Shown: piece after piece, positions 1 through 7,531 of the stretch | Layout: each line of letters starts with the position of its first letter | Position numbering within the stretch: the first letter of the stretch is position 1 | DNA from: Candidatus Onthocola gallistercoris | GTDB taxonomy: Bacteria > Bacillota > Clostridia > Lachnospirales > Lachnospiraceae | DNA: 33,968 nt | Reading direction: 5' to 3' | Assembly: GCA_018715345.1 (NCBI GenBank) | Contig: DVLT01000022.1 | Location: forward strand, 1 to 33,968 | Program-made: the position numbers and the translations under genes | Notes under the pieces: model-generated | What the model saw: only the letters and a program-made list of their open reading frames with translations | Database searches by the model: none | What the model was told of the DNA's origin: nothing

Positions 1-2
1 AC

Positions 3-677
3 CGCCCTTTCCAAAAGAAAGAGGGCAGCCGGTACGAGATCTTCCGCGACGAAGAACTGCCATTCCTGGCACCTTTACCTGCTACCCCATATGAACTGGC
101 GGAATGGAAACAAGCCACCGTTCAGTTCAATTATCACATATCCTTTGCCGGAATGCTATACTCAGTTCCTTATGAATACATAAAGCGCAAAGTTGATGTA
201 AGGGTTACAGATAAAACGATTGAGATTTTTTACAATCACAACCGAATCGCATCCCACCGGCGTTTGTATGGCCGTAAAGGGCAGTACAGTACGGTTACAG
301 AACACATGCCGGAATCCCATCAGCAGTATCTGGAATGGAACGGTGACCGTTTCCGCAAATGGGCGGAGCGGATTGGCTCCAACACCAGTCAGGTAGTTGA
401 CGCGATCCTTACCTCCAAGCGTGTAGAACAGCAGTCCTACCGCAGCTGTATGGGGCTTCTGAAACTAGCCGACAAGTATTCTGCCAGCCGTTTGGAAGCC
501 GCCTGCCGGAAAGCCCTCTCCTTTACGGCTGCTCCCAGCTATAAGAGTATCAAAAACATCCTTGATACCGGGAGCGACCTGCTGGAGGCATCGGACAAAG
601 CAGCAACAGGCAGCCATACAGAACCGTCAAAGAGCAGCCATGCGCTTACAAGAGGCGCAGATTACTACAGGAGGTAA
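3..677 (+). CDS. istA: IS21 family transposase IstA, C-terminal part (5' end outside window)
   Basis: The reading frame is open from the left edge. It starts about fifty codons before the first in-frame ATG (153), so the gene is cut by the window and not by a mutation. The product is the C-terminal part of the DDE transposase that cuts and joins the element ends. The stretch around PATPYELAEWKQATV and the following beta-rich domain (IEIFYNHNRIASHRR) are typical of the region after the IstA catalytic core. The catalytic D, D and E lie upstream of the window. The stop at 675-677 overlaps the AGGAGG ribosome site (668-673) of istB, the usual tight istA-istB arrangement. Confidence 0.88.
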   Translation, partial: RPFQKKEGSRYEIFRDEELPFLAPLPATPYELAEWKQATVQFNYHISFAGMLYSVPYEYIKRKVDVRVTDKTIEIFYNHNRIASHRRLYGRKGQYSTVTEHMPESHQQYLEWNGDRFRKWAERIGSNTSQVVDAILTSKRVEQQSYRSCMGLLKLADKYSASRLEAACRKALSFTAAPSYKSIKNILDTGSDLLEASDKAATGSHTEPSKSSHALTRGADYYRR

Positions 678-683
678 GGAACC

Positions 684-1460
684 ATGACCACACAAAGCAC
701 GATAGATAAACTCATTGAAATGCGCCTGACATCTATGTCGGATGCATTCCGCACTCAGCTTGAAGATCCCAAAATGAAGGAGATCCCTTTCGAGGACCGC
801 TTCGGGATGCTGGTGGACATCGAATACAGCAACCGCAAGAGCAACAGCCTGAAACGCCTGATACGGGGTGCCGAGTTTGACCAGCCGGATGCCTATATTG
901 GAGATATCAATTATACTTCCGGACGCAAGTTGAACCGATCTTTGATTGAACGGCTTGCAACCTGTGAATATATCACAGAACACAGGAACCTCTTTATCAC
1001 CGGAGCTACCGGGAGTGGGAAGACCTATCTGGCCTGTGCATTTGGGATGGAAGCCTGCAAGCAGCGTTACAAGACGAAATATGTCCGGCTTCCAGATCTG
1101 CTTCTTGAGCTGGAGCTGGCACGTAATGACGGCACATACAAAAAAGTTCAGGCGAAATATGCCAACCCGATCCTGCTGATCATTGATGAATGGCTTCTGT
1201 TGAAACCCACGGAATCGGAACAGCATGATATACTCGAACTTCTCCACAGAAGACGCAGGAAATCATCTACCATCTTCTGTTCGCAGTATGATTCCAATGG
1301 CTGGTATGATCAGCTTGGTGGCGATGACAGCCCTCTGTCGGAAGCCATCCTTGACCGCATCAAGCATGATGCATACAAGATCAACATTGTCCCAACGGAT
1401 CCGGCGAATTACAGATCCATGCGGGAGGTATATGGATTAGATCCAGCCTTAAGCGAGTAA
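684..1460 (+). CDS. istB: IS21 family helper ATPase IstB
   Basis: This is a complete 258-residue AAA+ ATPase, normal size for IstB, which assembles on target DNA and stimulates the IstA transposase. The Walker A motif GATGSGKT lies near residue 108 and the Walker B motif ILLIIDEW near 160. The N-terminal segment (STIDKLIEMRLTSMSDAF) is the usual IstB helical region. The ATG at 684 has an AGGAGG ribosome site ending 10 bases upstream. The gene looks intact, so the element may be active if its left part is complete. The stop codon sits in the loop of a small inverted repeat (GCGAGT/ACTCGC, 1453-1466). Confidence 0.95.
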   Translation: MTTQSTIDKLIEMRLTSMSDAFRTQLEDPKMKEIPFEDRFGMLVDIEYSNRKSNSLKRLIRGAEFDQPDAYIGDINYTSGRKLNRSLIERLATCEYITEHRNLFITGATGSGKTYLACAFGMEACKQRYKTKYVRLPDLLLELELARNDGTYKKVQAKYANPILLIIDEWLLLKPTESEQHDILELLHRRRRKSSTIFCSQYDSNGWYDQLGGDDSPLSEAILDRIKHDAYKINIVPTDPANYRSMREVYGLDPALSE

Positions 1461-1503
1461 ACTCGCAGGTAACAAACAATCAATTAAGTGCGGTATCTCT
1501 GTT

Positions 1504-1561
1504 CCGGAACAGCGGTTTCCTGCCGCCGGATTGGCGGTATCCGTTCCTCCGGAACAGCGGT
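1504..1561 (+). repeat. Triple terminal repeat of the IS21 element
   Basis: Three related copies occur at 1504 (CCGGAACAGCGGTTT), 1526 (CCGGATTGGCGGTAT) and 1549 (CCGGAACAGCGGTAC). They are spaced 22 and 23 bases apart, about two helical turns. The outer two share 13 identical bases. IS21 elements carry several such repeats at each end as transposase-binding sites, and the position between the istB stop and the inferred terminus fits that role. Confidence 0.7.
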
Positions 1562-1570
1562 ACTCCCGCA

Positions 1571-1864
1571 CAAGAATATTCAGTATACGAGCAAGAAGTT
1601 TTAAAGCAGGCGAGCAGAAGTGCAGTCGTTGTTCAGATGGCTTTGGCAACGCTTTTTTTCGTGACACAGATATTTACCGGCGGCGGCATCAACTGGGGAC
1701 TGTGGGCGATCGTTTTCAGTGCAAATATGACGATCAACTGGGTGAAATATATGAAGCTCCGCCGTAAATCTGAACTTATGATAGCCATTGCTTATACGCT
1801 TTTGGTATCCGTCATGTCCGGATATCATATCTATCATCTGATCATCTCTCCTGCGATTTTGTGA
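1571..1864 (+). pseudogene. DUF6442-like small membrane protein, 5' end removed by the IS21 element
   Basis: Beginning right after the presumed IS end, the frame reads QEYSVYEQEVLKQASRSAV and continues through two hydrophobic helices (around ALATLFFVTQIF and LMIAIAYTLLVSVM). Between them lies the INWGLWAIVFSANMTINWVK stretch. This matches the body of the small DUF6442-type proteins that sit next to an HTH regulator in Firmicutes, but the usual charged N-terminus and start codon are missing. The frame stays open leftwards into the IS, so a hybrid product or an internal start (ATG at 1637) is possible. Function unknown; the HTH gene follows at once. Confidence 0.65.
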
Positions 1865-1877
1865 GGCGGTGGCATAT

Positions 1878-2084
1878 ATGGATGATAAGCTGATATTAAA
1901 AAATCGCCTTAAAGAAACACGGGCAGAATTGAAATTATCACAGAAGCAACTGGCGGATATGGTCGGCGTGTCTCGGAACACGATCAGTTCCATCGAAACA
2001 GGTCAGTTCAATCCCACAGCGAAATTGGCGCTGGTTCTTTGTATTGCATTGGATAAAAAGTTCGAAGATTTGTTTTATTTTTGA
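1878..2084 (+). CDS. XRE-family small HTH transcriptional regulator
   Basis: A 68-residue single-domain Cro/CI-type DNA-binding protein. The helix-turn-helix spans roughly residues 15-40 (LSQKQLADMVGVSRNTISSIETGQFNPT), and the protein ends in KKFEDLFYF, typical of the YozG-like small regulators. I chose ATG 1878 because GAGGCGG (1864-1869) stands eight bases upstream; a GTG at 1869 would add three residues but overlaps that site. The gene follows the truncated membrane protein by 13 bases. Such pairs usually form one operon in which the membrane protein accompanies the regulator, so loss of the upstream promoter may have silenced it or placed it under IS control. Confidence 0.85.
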   Translation: MDDKLILKNRLKETRAELKLSQKQLADMVGVSRNTISSIETGQFNPTAKLALVLCIALDKKFEDLFYF

Positions 2085-2148
2085 AACGGCTTGCTGTTCA
2101 AAAATAGCAGTATAATTTGTAAAGCCTGGTAAAAATGGGGGAACATGT

Positions 2149-2322
2149 ATGGCTTATTTTAAGTACCAGGGTAAAATGGAACAGGAATACAGAGAAATGG
2201 CGGAACTCATTCCCAAAGGGGTGATTCGGATGTTTGAATACGGAGGTCACCCGGCCATAGCGACGAACGCCGAAAAAGCTGCGGAAATTATTTCTGAATT
2301 TGCTTTTTCCCACATAGTTTAG
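2149..2322 (+). pseudogene. Internally deleted alpha/beta-hydrolase relic
   Basis: A 57-codon ORF with a GGGGGAAC stretch just upstream of its ATG. The first nine residues (MAYFKYQGK) look like the start of alpha/beta hydrolases. The rest (REMAELIPKGVIRMFEYGGH PAIATNAEKAAEIISEF) looks like their extreme C-terminus, including the catalytic-His region GGHPA. The core with the nucleophile elbow and acid residue, about 180-200 residues, is absent, and the two ends are joined in frame. It is probably a non-functional remnant, although the ORF could still be translated. The family call is from memory of conserved C-terminal sequence. Confidence 0.6.
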
Positions 2323-2379
2323 ATAAGATAACAATTTTGGAGACATTTTGAAATATCTGTCATGCTGTTTGGCAGATTT

Positions 2380-2414
2380 AGGGGACAGAGCCGATAAAAT
2401 CGGTCCTGTCCCCT
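2380..2414. repeat. Long hairpin, REP-like element or bidirectional terminator
   Basis: A near-perfect 16-pair stem with an AAA loop: AGGGGACAG...CTGTCCCCT outside and CCGAT/ATCGG inside, with one A-C mismatch and one G-T pair. It lies between the hydrolase relic and the end of the convergent GntR gene, so it may stop transcription from both sides. There is no clear T-run. GGGGACAG/CTGTCCCC hairpins recur as palindromic repeats in Clostridia genomes, so a mobile REP-like origin is an alternative. Confidence 0.55.
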
Positions 2415-2439
2415 ATTAATTACAGATTGTTTTGCCGTT

Positions 2440-3129
2440 TCAGTCAAAGAGCGCTTTGATCATTTTGCGGTTATACACCAGGTGCAGATACATGGCATCC
2501 TGGGCGGCCAGGGCGTCGTGGGCGGCGATGGCCTGGGTGATCTCCCGGTGGGTTTCAATGGTTTCATGAAAAAGCTGGTTTCCCGTCGTTTCCACAAAAA
2601 GGGGGATGGAACTGTTGATCACCGGGATCAGCCGGGGAACGACCACATTTTTGCTGCTCATGGCAATGGCTGTATGAAATTCAATATCTTTTTGCGTATG
2701 ATCTTTCTGTCCCTTTAATAAAGTTTCCACTTCATCGCACAGCGTGGTGATTTTTTTTATATCATTTTCATCCGCATGGGAAGCGGCGATGGCGGCTATG
2801 GAAGGTTCCAGCAGGAAACGGACTTCTATAAGATCGTGAATGAGTTTTTTCTTATCGCCGATAAAGGTAAAGCCCAGAGGATCTTCGGTCATACCGGGGG
2901 AAGAGGCCACATAAGTGCCGGAGCCCTGGCGGATGGTGACAATGTTCCGGGAGGCGAGAAGTTTCATGGCTTCCCGGATGGAACTTCTGCCCACATCCAG
3001 CCGCTTGGCCAGAATGGATTCGTTGGGCAGCTTGTCTCCGGGGTTGAGACCTTCTTCCAGAATGAGAGAAACCAACGCCTCAGATATTTTTTGAGGAAGA
3101 CTTTTTTCATCAGATGTTAAATTCATCAT
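2440..3129 (-). CDS. GntR/FadR-family transcriptional regulator of the sugar-acid genes
   Basis: A 229-residue regulator with an N-terminal winged helix (about residues 5-75, with GDKLPNESILAKRLDVGRSS and SIREAMKLLASRNIV) and a C-terminal FCD ligand-binding domain (about 88-215). The FCD metal-site pattern is visible in EVRFLLEPSIAAIAA, FHTAIA and ETHREITQAI. FCD members usually sense sugar acids or other carboxylates and repress the neighbouring operon. I chose ATG 3129, which has GGAG eight bases upstream; the longer frame opens only at a TTG. It is transcribed divergently from the dehydratase operon, and repeated CATCAGATG palindromes lie between them. The inferred inducer is an aldonic acid or its 2-keto-3-deoxy product. 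Autoregulation is likely. Confidence 0.88.
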   Translation of the reverse strand: MMNLTSDEKSLPQKISEALVSLILEEGLNPGDKLPNESILAKRLDVGRSSIREAMKLLASRNIVTIRQGSGTYVASSPGMTEDPLGFTFIGDKKKLIHDLIEVRFLLEPSIAAIAASHADENDIKKITTLCDEVETLLKGQKDHTQKDIEFHTAIAMSSKNVVVPRLIPVINSSIPLFVETTGNQLFHETIETHREITQAIAAHDALAAQDAMYLHLVYNRKMIKALFD

Positions 3130-3170
3130 ATGATTTACTCCATTTCCTTTATATATCAAATCTTTTTTCT

Positions 3171-3199
3171 ATCATATATTTTTCTGATGCAGATGTCAA
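3171..3199 (-). promoter_or_regulatory. Promoter of the GntR regulator gene
   Basis: On the minus strand TTGACA (3199-3194) and TATGAT (3176-3171) are separated by exactly 17 bases, a near-consensus sigma-A promoter about 40 bases ahead of the regulator's ATG. The spacer holds CATCTGCATCAG, which resembles the operator repeats nearby. Confidence 0.7.
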
Positions 3200-3250
3200 A
3201 ATGTGAATATGCACAAAAACAGGAAGGAATGATTGTGGAAGATTCAGATA

Positions 3251-3279
3251 TTGCGTTCCCTTATGGACATATATATAAT
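3251..3279 (+). promoter_or_regulatory. Promoter of the dehydratase-kinase-aldolase operon
   Basis: TTGCGT (3251-3256) and TATAAT (3274-3279) are 17 bases apart. The first operator copy begins five bases after the -10 box, so a bound repressor would cover the transcription start. The untranslated leader is about 155 bases and contains two more operator-like copies. Confidence 0.65.
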
Positions 3280-3283
3280 AAAG

Positions 3284-3387
3284 TCATCAGATGAATTTTG
3301 CTCAGAAAATGATTAAAAAGCAAAATACCGATCAAAAAAGCAAAATACATCAGATGAATATGGACGAGATAAAAGATACATCAGATG
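3284..3387 (+). promoter_or_regulatory. Operator cluster (CATCAGATG palindromes) for the GntR regulator
   Basis: The odd palindrome TCATC-A-GATGA occurs perfectly at 3284-3294, and its nine-base core CATCAGATG recurs at 3348-3356 and 3379-3387. A fourth core lies at 3108-3116, just inside the regulator gene. Short palindromes of this kind flanking a divergent FadR-type gene are the expected binding sites. The first sits at the transcription start of the catabolic operon and the others in its leader, consistent with repression by blocking initiation and elongation or by looping. Confidence 0.65.
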
Positions 3388-3442
3388 AGTCGGGAGGGTC
3401 ATTCCGGCTTGGTAAAGAAAAATGTTCAGGGGAGTGGATAAG

Positions 3443-5188
3443 ATGGAATTGATCAGTCAGAAGATGCGGAAGATTGCGCCGGAGATGGATCCTTTGCGGA
3501 TCGGCACCGGCTGGAAAAAGGAAGATCTGGGAAAGCCCCAGGTCATCGTGGAGAGTACGTTCGGAGACAGTCATCCGGGAAGCGGTCATTTAAACAGTCT
3601 TGTGGAAGAGGTGCGCCGGGGGATTGCCGAGGAAGGGGGCTTTGGCGCCCGCTATTTCTGCACAGATATCTGTGACGGGGAGAGTCAGGGCACCGATGGG
3701 ATCAACTACAGTCTTGCGAGCCGGGAGATGATCGCAAATATGATCGAAATCCATGCCAATGCGACGCCCTTTGATGCGGGCGTATATCTTGCCAGCTGCG
3801 ATAAAGGGGTTCCGGGGAATCTGATCGGCCTTGCCAGAGTCAATATTCCCTCGGTTTTTGTGCCGGGCGGAACGATGAACGCCGGGCCGGAATTGCTGAC
3901 TTTGGAGCAGCTGGGTATGTACAGCGCCAAATATGAGCGGGGCGAGATCGATGAAGGGAAGCTTGAATGGGCAAAAGAGAATGCCTGTCCCAGCTGCGGC
4001 GCCTGTTCCTTCATCGGCACGGCCTCAACGATGCAGATCATGGCGGAGGCCCTTGGGCTGGCCCTTCCAGGCAGCGCGCTGATGCCGGCAACCAGTCCGG
4101 ATCTGCTTGCGTTTGCCAGAGAAGCCGGCAGACAGGCTGTGCGTCTTGCCCGGATGGAACATATGCGGCCGTCGGATATTGTGACCATGGAAAGCTTTGA
4201 GAACGCGATCCTGGTACATGCGGCCATTTCCGGAAGCACAAACGCCTTGCTGCATCTTCCTGCCATTGCCCATGAGTTGGGTATAGAGATCACCGGCGAT
4301 ACCTTTGACAGACTCCACAGAAATGCCAGATATCTTCTGGATGTACGCCCGGCGGGACGCTGGCCGGCGGAGTGCTTTTACTATGCTGGCGGTGTACCGG
4401 CGATCATGGAAGAGATCAAAGACCACCTGCATCTGGACGTGATGACCGTCACCGGCAAGACTTTGGGCGAGAACCTGGAAACGCTGAAGCATGACGGCTT
4501 TTATGAAAAATGCGGGAAATGGCTCCGGAAATTCAATGAGCGGTATCAGCTGAACCTTACAAGGGAAGACATCATCCGGCCCTATGACAAAGCTTTGGGA
4601 ACCGATGGCAGCATTGCCGTCCTCCGGGGCAATCTGGCGCCGGAAGGGGCGGTCATAAAACATACGGCCTGTCCGAAGGAGATGTTTAAAAGCCTGCTTT
4701 ATGCCAGACCCTTTGACAGCGAGGAAGCGTGTCTGGATGCTGTGCTGAACCATAAGGTAAAAAAAGGGGACGCGGTGTTCATCCGTTATGAAGGACCGAA
4801 GGGAAGCGGCATGCCGGAGATGTTTTATACTTCGGAAGCGATCAGCAGCGATAAAGAACTTGGCAAAAGCATTGCCCTGATCACCGACGGAAGATTTTCC
4901 GGCGCCTCCACCGGACCGGTCATCGGACATTGCAGTCCGGAGGCTGTGGACGGAGGCCCCATTGCCCTTGTTGAAGAGGGCGATCTTATCGAAATCGACG
5001 TGGCGGAAAGGAAGTTGAATATCGTGGGCGTTGCCGGCGAAAGAAAAACAAGCGAAGAGATCAGCAGGATCCTTGAAGAACGCCGTAAAAACTGGAAACC
5101 AAAGAAACCGAAATACGAAAAAGGCGTACTGCGGCTTTTTGCCCAGCTTGCCGCCAGCCCGATGAAAGGAGCTTATCTGGAGTACTGA
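3443..5188 (+). CDS. IlvD/EDD-family sugar-acid (aldonate) dehydratase
   Basis: A 581-residue iron-sulfur dehydratase of the dihydroxy-acid/6-phosphogluconate dehydratase family. Family hallmarks are SCDKG (Cys119), CPSCGACSFIGTASTM (Cys182/185/188) and TDGRFSGAS with its catalytic serine, followed by GPVIGHCSPEA. The next genes encode a 2-keto-3-deoxygluconate kinase and KDPG aldolase, so the natural substrate is probably gluconate, galactonate or a similar aldonate, not a branched-chain amino acid precursor. Oddly, the TPCN motif that supplies the first cluster cysteine in many relatives is replaced by HPGSGHL (about 44-50); Cys73 and Cys77 (YFCTDICDGE) are nearby. I chose ATG 3443, with GGGGAG eight bases upstream, over the ATG at 3422 that overlaps that site. 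Confidence 0.85.
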   Translation: MELISQKMRKIAPEMDPLRIGTGWKKEDLGKPQVIVESTFGDSHPGSGHLNSLVEEVRRGIAEEGGFGARYFCTDICDGESQGTDGINYSLASREMIANMIEIHANATPFDAGVYLASCDKGVPGNLIGLARVNIPSVFVPGGTMNAGPELLTLEQLGMYSAKYERGEIDEGKLEWAKENACPSCGACSFIGTASTMQIMAEALGLALPGSALMPATSPDLLAFAREAGRQAVRLARMEHMRPSDIVTMESFENAILVHAAISGSTNALLHLPAIAHELGIEITGDTFDRLHRNARYLLDVRPAGRWPAECFYYAGGVPAIMEEIKDHLHLDVMTVTGKTLGENLETLKHDGFYEKCGKWLRKFNERYQLNLTREDIIRPYDKALGTDGSIAVLRGNLAPEGAVIKHTACPKEMFKSLLYARPFDSEEACLDAVLNHKVKKGDAVFIRYEGPKGSGMPEMFYTSEAISSDKELGKSIALITDGRFSGASTGPVIGHCSPEAVDGGPIALVEEGDLIEIDVAERKLNIVGVAGERKTSEEISRILEERRKNWKPKKPKYEKGVLRLFAQLAASPMKGAYLEY

Positions 5189-5190
5189 TC

Positions 5191-6243
5191 ATGAAACATA
5201 AATTTATCACATTGGGAGAGATTTTGCTGCGGCTGACGCCGCCGGATCACGGAAAGATCCGCACAGCTTCTGTTTTTGAGGCCTGCTATGGCGGAAGTGA
5301 AGCCAATGTGGCCCTCTCCCTGGCGAATCTGGGAATGGATGCGGCGTTTTTTACCGTGGTACCGGACAACAGTCTTGGAAAAGCCGCCATACGGATGCTG
5401 AAAAGCAATGATGTGGACTGCCGTCCGGTGATCTTTGCTTCCCCGCAGGAGGCGCCCAGCCATCGTCTGGGGACTTATTACATGGAAAATGGTTTTGGCA
5501 TACGGCCGGGAAAGGTCATCTATGACAGAAAACACAGCGCCTTTGATGAATATGACTTCAGCGGACTGGATATGGAAAAACTGCTGGATGGCTATACATG
5601 GCTCCATGTGAGCGGGATCACGCCGGCGCTTGGGGAAAAAGGGAAAGCCTTGGTCCTTTCCTGCCTGGAGACGGCCAGAGAAAAGAAGATGACCGTCAGT
5701 TTCGACGGGAATTTCCGAAGTACGCTTTGGACTTGGGAAGAAGCGAGGGATTTCTGCACCCGGTGCCTTCCCTATGTTCAGGTGCTTTTCGGGATTGAGC
5801 CGTATCATCTCTGGAAAGATCCGGGGGAACCGGAAAAAGGGGATCTGAAAGATGATATACCCTTGCAGCCGGACCGAAAACAGCAGGATAAGATATTCCG
5901 GGTTTTTGCCGAAAGATATCCGAATATTTCCTGCATCGCAAGACATGTACGATATACCGGCAGCTTGGGTGAAAACAGTCTCACAGCCTATCTTTGGATG
6001 GACGGAAAGACGTATGAAGGCCGGAAGCTGACTTTTCCCGTCCTGGACCGGGTCGGGGGCGGCGATGCTTTTGTTGCCGGCGTTATCTACGGGTTGATGA
6101 ATGACTTTGCCCCGGAAGATACGGTGAATTTCGGGATTGGCGCCGGCGCTTTGAAGCATACACTCCATGGCGACGGGAACATCACAGACGACGCAGATCT
6201 GATCCGCCGTATTGGGGCGATGGATTCTGATATTAAACGATGA
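5191..6243 (+). CDS. kdgK: PfkB-family 2-keto-3-deoxygluconate kinase
   Basis: A 350-residue ribokinase-fold sugar kinase. The N-terminal glycine-rich substrate region (GGSEANVALSLANLG, about 34-48) and the C-terminal PfkB signature with catalytic base (DRVGGGDAFVAG, Asp292) are intact. The YxxxGFGIRPGKVIYDR region is typical of KDG kinases. It would phosphorylate 2-keto-3-deoxygluconate (or the galactonate form) to KDPG in the cytoplasm, using the product of the dehydratase upstream. Its ATG lies two bases after the dehydratase stop, so the two are translationally coupled. The aldolase gene follows 22 bases later. Confidence 0.9.
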   Translation: MKHKFITLGEILLRLTPPDHGKIRTASVFEACYGGSEANVALSLANLGMDAAFFTVVPDNSLGKAAIRMLKSNDVDCRPVIFASPQEAPSHRLGTYYMENGFGIRPGKVIYDRKHSAFDEYDFSGLDMEKLLDGYTWLHVSGITPALGEKGKALVLSCLETAREKKMTVSFDGNFRSTLWTWEEARDFCTRCLPYVQVLFGIEPYHLWKDPGEPEKGDLKDDIPLQPDRKQQDKIFRVFAERYPNISCIARHVRYTGSLGENSLTAYLWMDGKTYEGRKLTFPVLDRVGGGDAFVAGVIYGLMNDFAPEDTVNFGIGAGALKHTLHGDGNITDDADLIRRIGAMDSDIKR

Positions 6244-6265
6244 AGATAAGAGAAGGAGTTTTGAT

Positions 6266-6904
6266 ATGGAAAAAATAATCGAGAAGATCCGAAAACTGGG
6301 TATCCTTCCGGTGGTCGTTCTGGATGACGCCAAGGACGCCTTGCCTCTGGCAAAGGCGTTGATGGACGGAGGACTCCCCTGCGCCGAAGTTACCTTTCGT
6401 ACAGCGGCGGCAGAGAGGGCTATCCGTCAGATAACGGAAACATACCCGGAAATGCTGGTGGGAGCCGGCACAGTTCTTACCACAGCTCAGGTGGACGCGG
6501 CCATCGGCGCAGGCGCCCGTTTCATCGTGAGTCCGGGTTTTGATCCGGAGATCGTGGATGATTGCCTTAAAAAGAACATTCCTGTGTTCCCGGGATGCGT
6601 CTCCCCCTCTGAGATCGCTCAGGCTGTGAAACGGGGGCTTAAGGTGGTGAAATTTTTCCCGGCAGAACAGGCAGGGGGCGTCCCCATGCTGAAGGCTCTG
6701 TCCGGCCCTTATACGGATCTTTGGTTCATGCCGACAGGCGGGATCGGTCCGGATAATCTGCGGGATTATCTGTCCTTTGACCGGGTTTTATGCTGCGGCG
6801 GCAGCTGGATGGTGAAAAGCGATCTGGTAAATGCCGGAGATTTTGATAAGATACGGGAATTGACAAAAGAAGCATGCCGGCTGGCGCGGTCTGTCCGCCA
6901 ATAA
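6266..6904 (+). CDS. eda: KDPG/KHG aldolase
   Basis: A 212-residue class I aldolase of normal length that splits 2-keto-3-deoxy-6-phosphogluconate into pyruvate and glyceraldehyde-3-phosphate. The active-site Glu41 and Arg45 (AEVTFRT) and the Schiff-base Lys129 (VVKFFPAE) are present, as are the phosphate-binding GAGTVLT and TGGIGPDN loops. The start is ATG 6266 behind AAGGAG; the frame continues upstream into the end of kdgK, but those codons are a shadow. It is the last gene of the operon. No strong terminator follows; an inverted repeat ATCGGATA/TATCCGAT at 6952-6985 lacks a T-run. Confidence 0.95.
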   Translation: MEKIIEKIRKLGILPVVVLDDAKDALPLAKALMDGGLPCAEVTFRTAAAERAIRQITETYPEMLVGAGTVLTTAQVDAAIGAGARFIVSPGFDPEIVDDCLKKNIPVFPGCVSPSEIAQAVKRGLKVVKFFPAEQAGGVPMLKALSGPYTDLWFMPTGGIGPDNLRDYLSFDRVLCCGGSWMVKSDLVNAGDFDKIRELTKEACRLARSVRQ

Positions 6905-7101
6905 AATCCATAAGATTTAAAGGAATCCGAGCCCTTTCTTTTCAGGGTGGTATCGGATAAGGAAAGGAATCTTCTGCTATCCGATCGGCGCAGCCGGCGT
7001 AAGATGCTGTTCCAACATACGGAAATCTGTGATATCCTATAACAAGATGTGAGCGCCGTCAAAGACCTGGAATCTGGACGGCTTTGGAGGAGGGACAGTC
7101 T

Positions 7102-7449
7102 GTGGATATTCTGACTTATGAAGAAGCGAAAGAGATTTATGAAATGATGAATGACCATCTGGATAACACGGATGAGGATATTATGGATTTGTACAATACC
7201 ATGATCGGAAAGGCGGTCCGCTACGCCCATATACGGGCCGGATGGCCGTCCCTTTCCCGGCAGGAAAAGCAGGAACAGGACAGCTTCCGGACCGCGGCCC
7301 ACGACGGTTTTATCTCCCTGATCAACGGGGTGGCCCGGACGGAAGGGGAGGCAGGCCGGCAGTGGCGGGAGCGGTTGTCCCAGGATCGGAAGCGGATCGG
7401 AGATTTTGCCTGTTATATCGCCCTGTTTGAAGGGATAAGCGCCCGGTAA
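7102..7449 (+). CDS. Small conserved protein of unknown function
   Basis: A 115-residue acidic, mostly helical soluble protein starting at GTG 7102, with an excellent GGAGGAGGG ribosome site 7 bases upstream. The N-terminus (DILTYEEAKEIYEMMNDHL) and the central HDGFISLINGVARTEG and SQDRKRIGDFACYIALF segments look like a conserved family; DUF3232 is a guess that I cannot verify. There is no signal peptide, membrane helix or recognisable catalytic motif. It sits alone between the aldolase and a GNAT fusion gene, 82 bases before the latter, and could share its transcript. Confidence 0.7.
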   Translation: MDILTYEEAKEIYEMMNDHLDNTDEDIMDLYNTMIGKAVRYAHIRAGWPSLSRQEKQEQDSFRTAAHDGFISLINGVARTEGEAGRQWRERLSQDRKRIGDFACYIALFEGISAR

Positions 7450-7531
7450 GGGTCTGCCTTTTGACAGCAGATATATCCGAAGAAGCGGCGCGATCAAAAT
7501 ATTTTGATGATAGAAAGGCAGAGCTATAAAT

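Larger units (their letters stand above)
1..1570 (+). mobile_element. IS21-family insertion sequence, right-hand part
   Basis: The left edge of the window lies inside an IS21-type element: the C-terminal part of IstA, a complete IstB and a non-coding right end with three related repeats. IS21 elements end in TG...CA, and the last repeat is followed by CCCGCA. I therefore place the right terminus near 1570; this is inferred, since the left terminus and the target duplication are not visible. The sequence after 1570 reads straight into the interior of a small membrane protein gene, so the element appears to have inserted into that gene or replaced its 5' end. Confidence 0.8.

Noticed and set aside
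4025-4930. Long minus-strand ORF of 301 codons inside the dehydratase gene
   Set aside because: It is antisense to a clear enzyme gene, has no domain-like sequence and no ribosome site; shadow of G+C-rich codon use.
5173-6333. Long minus-strand ORF of 386 codons opposite kdgK
   Set aside because: It is antisense to a PfkB kinase with intact motifs, and its composition looks like reversed coding sequence.
6952-6985. ATCGGATA/TATCCGAT inverted repeat as terminator of the sugar-acid operon
   Set aside because: An eight-base stem with an 18-base loop and no T-run is too weak to call.
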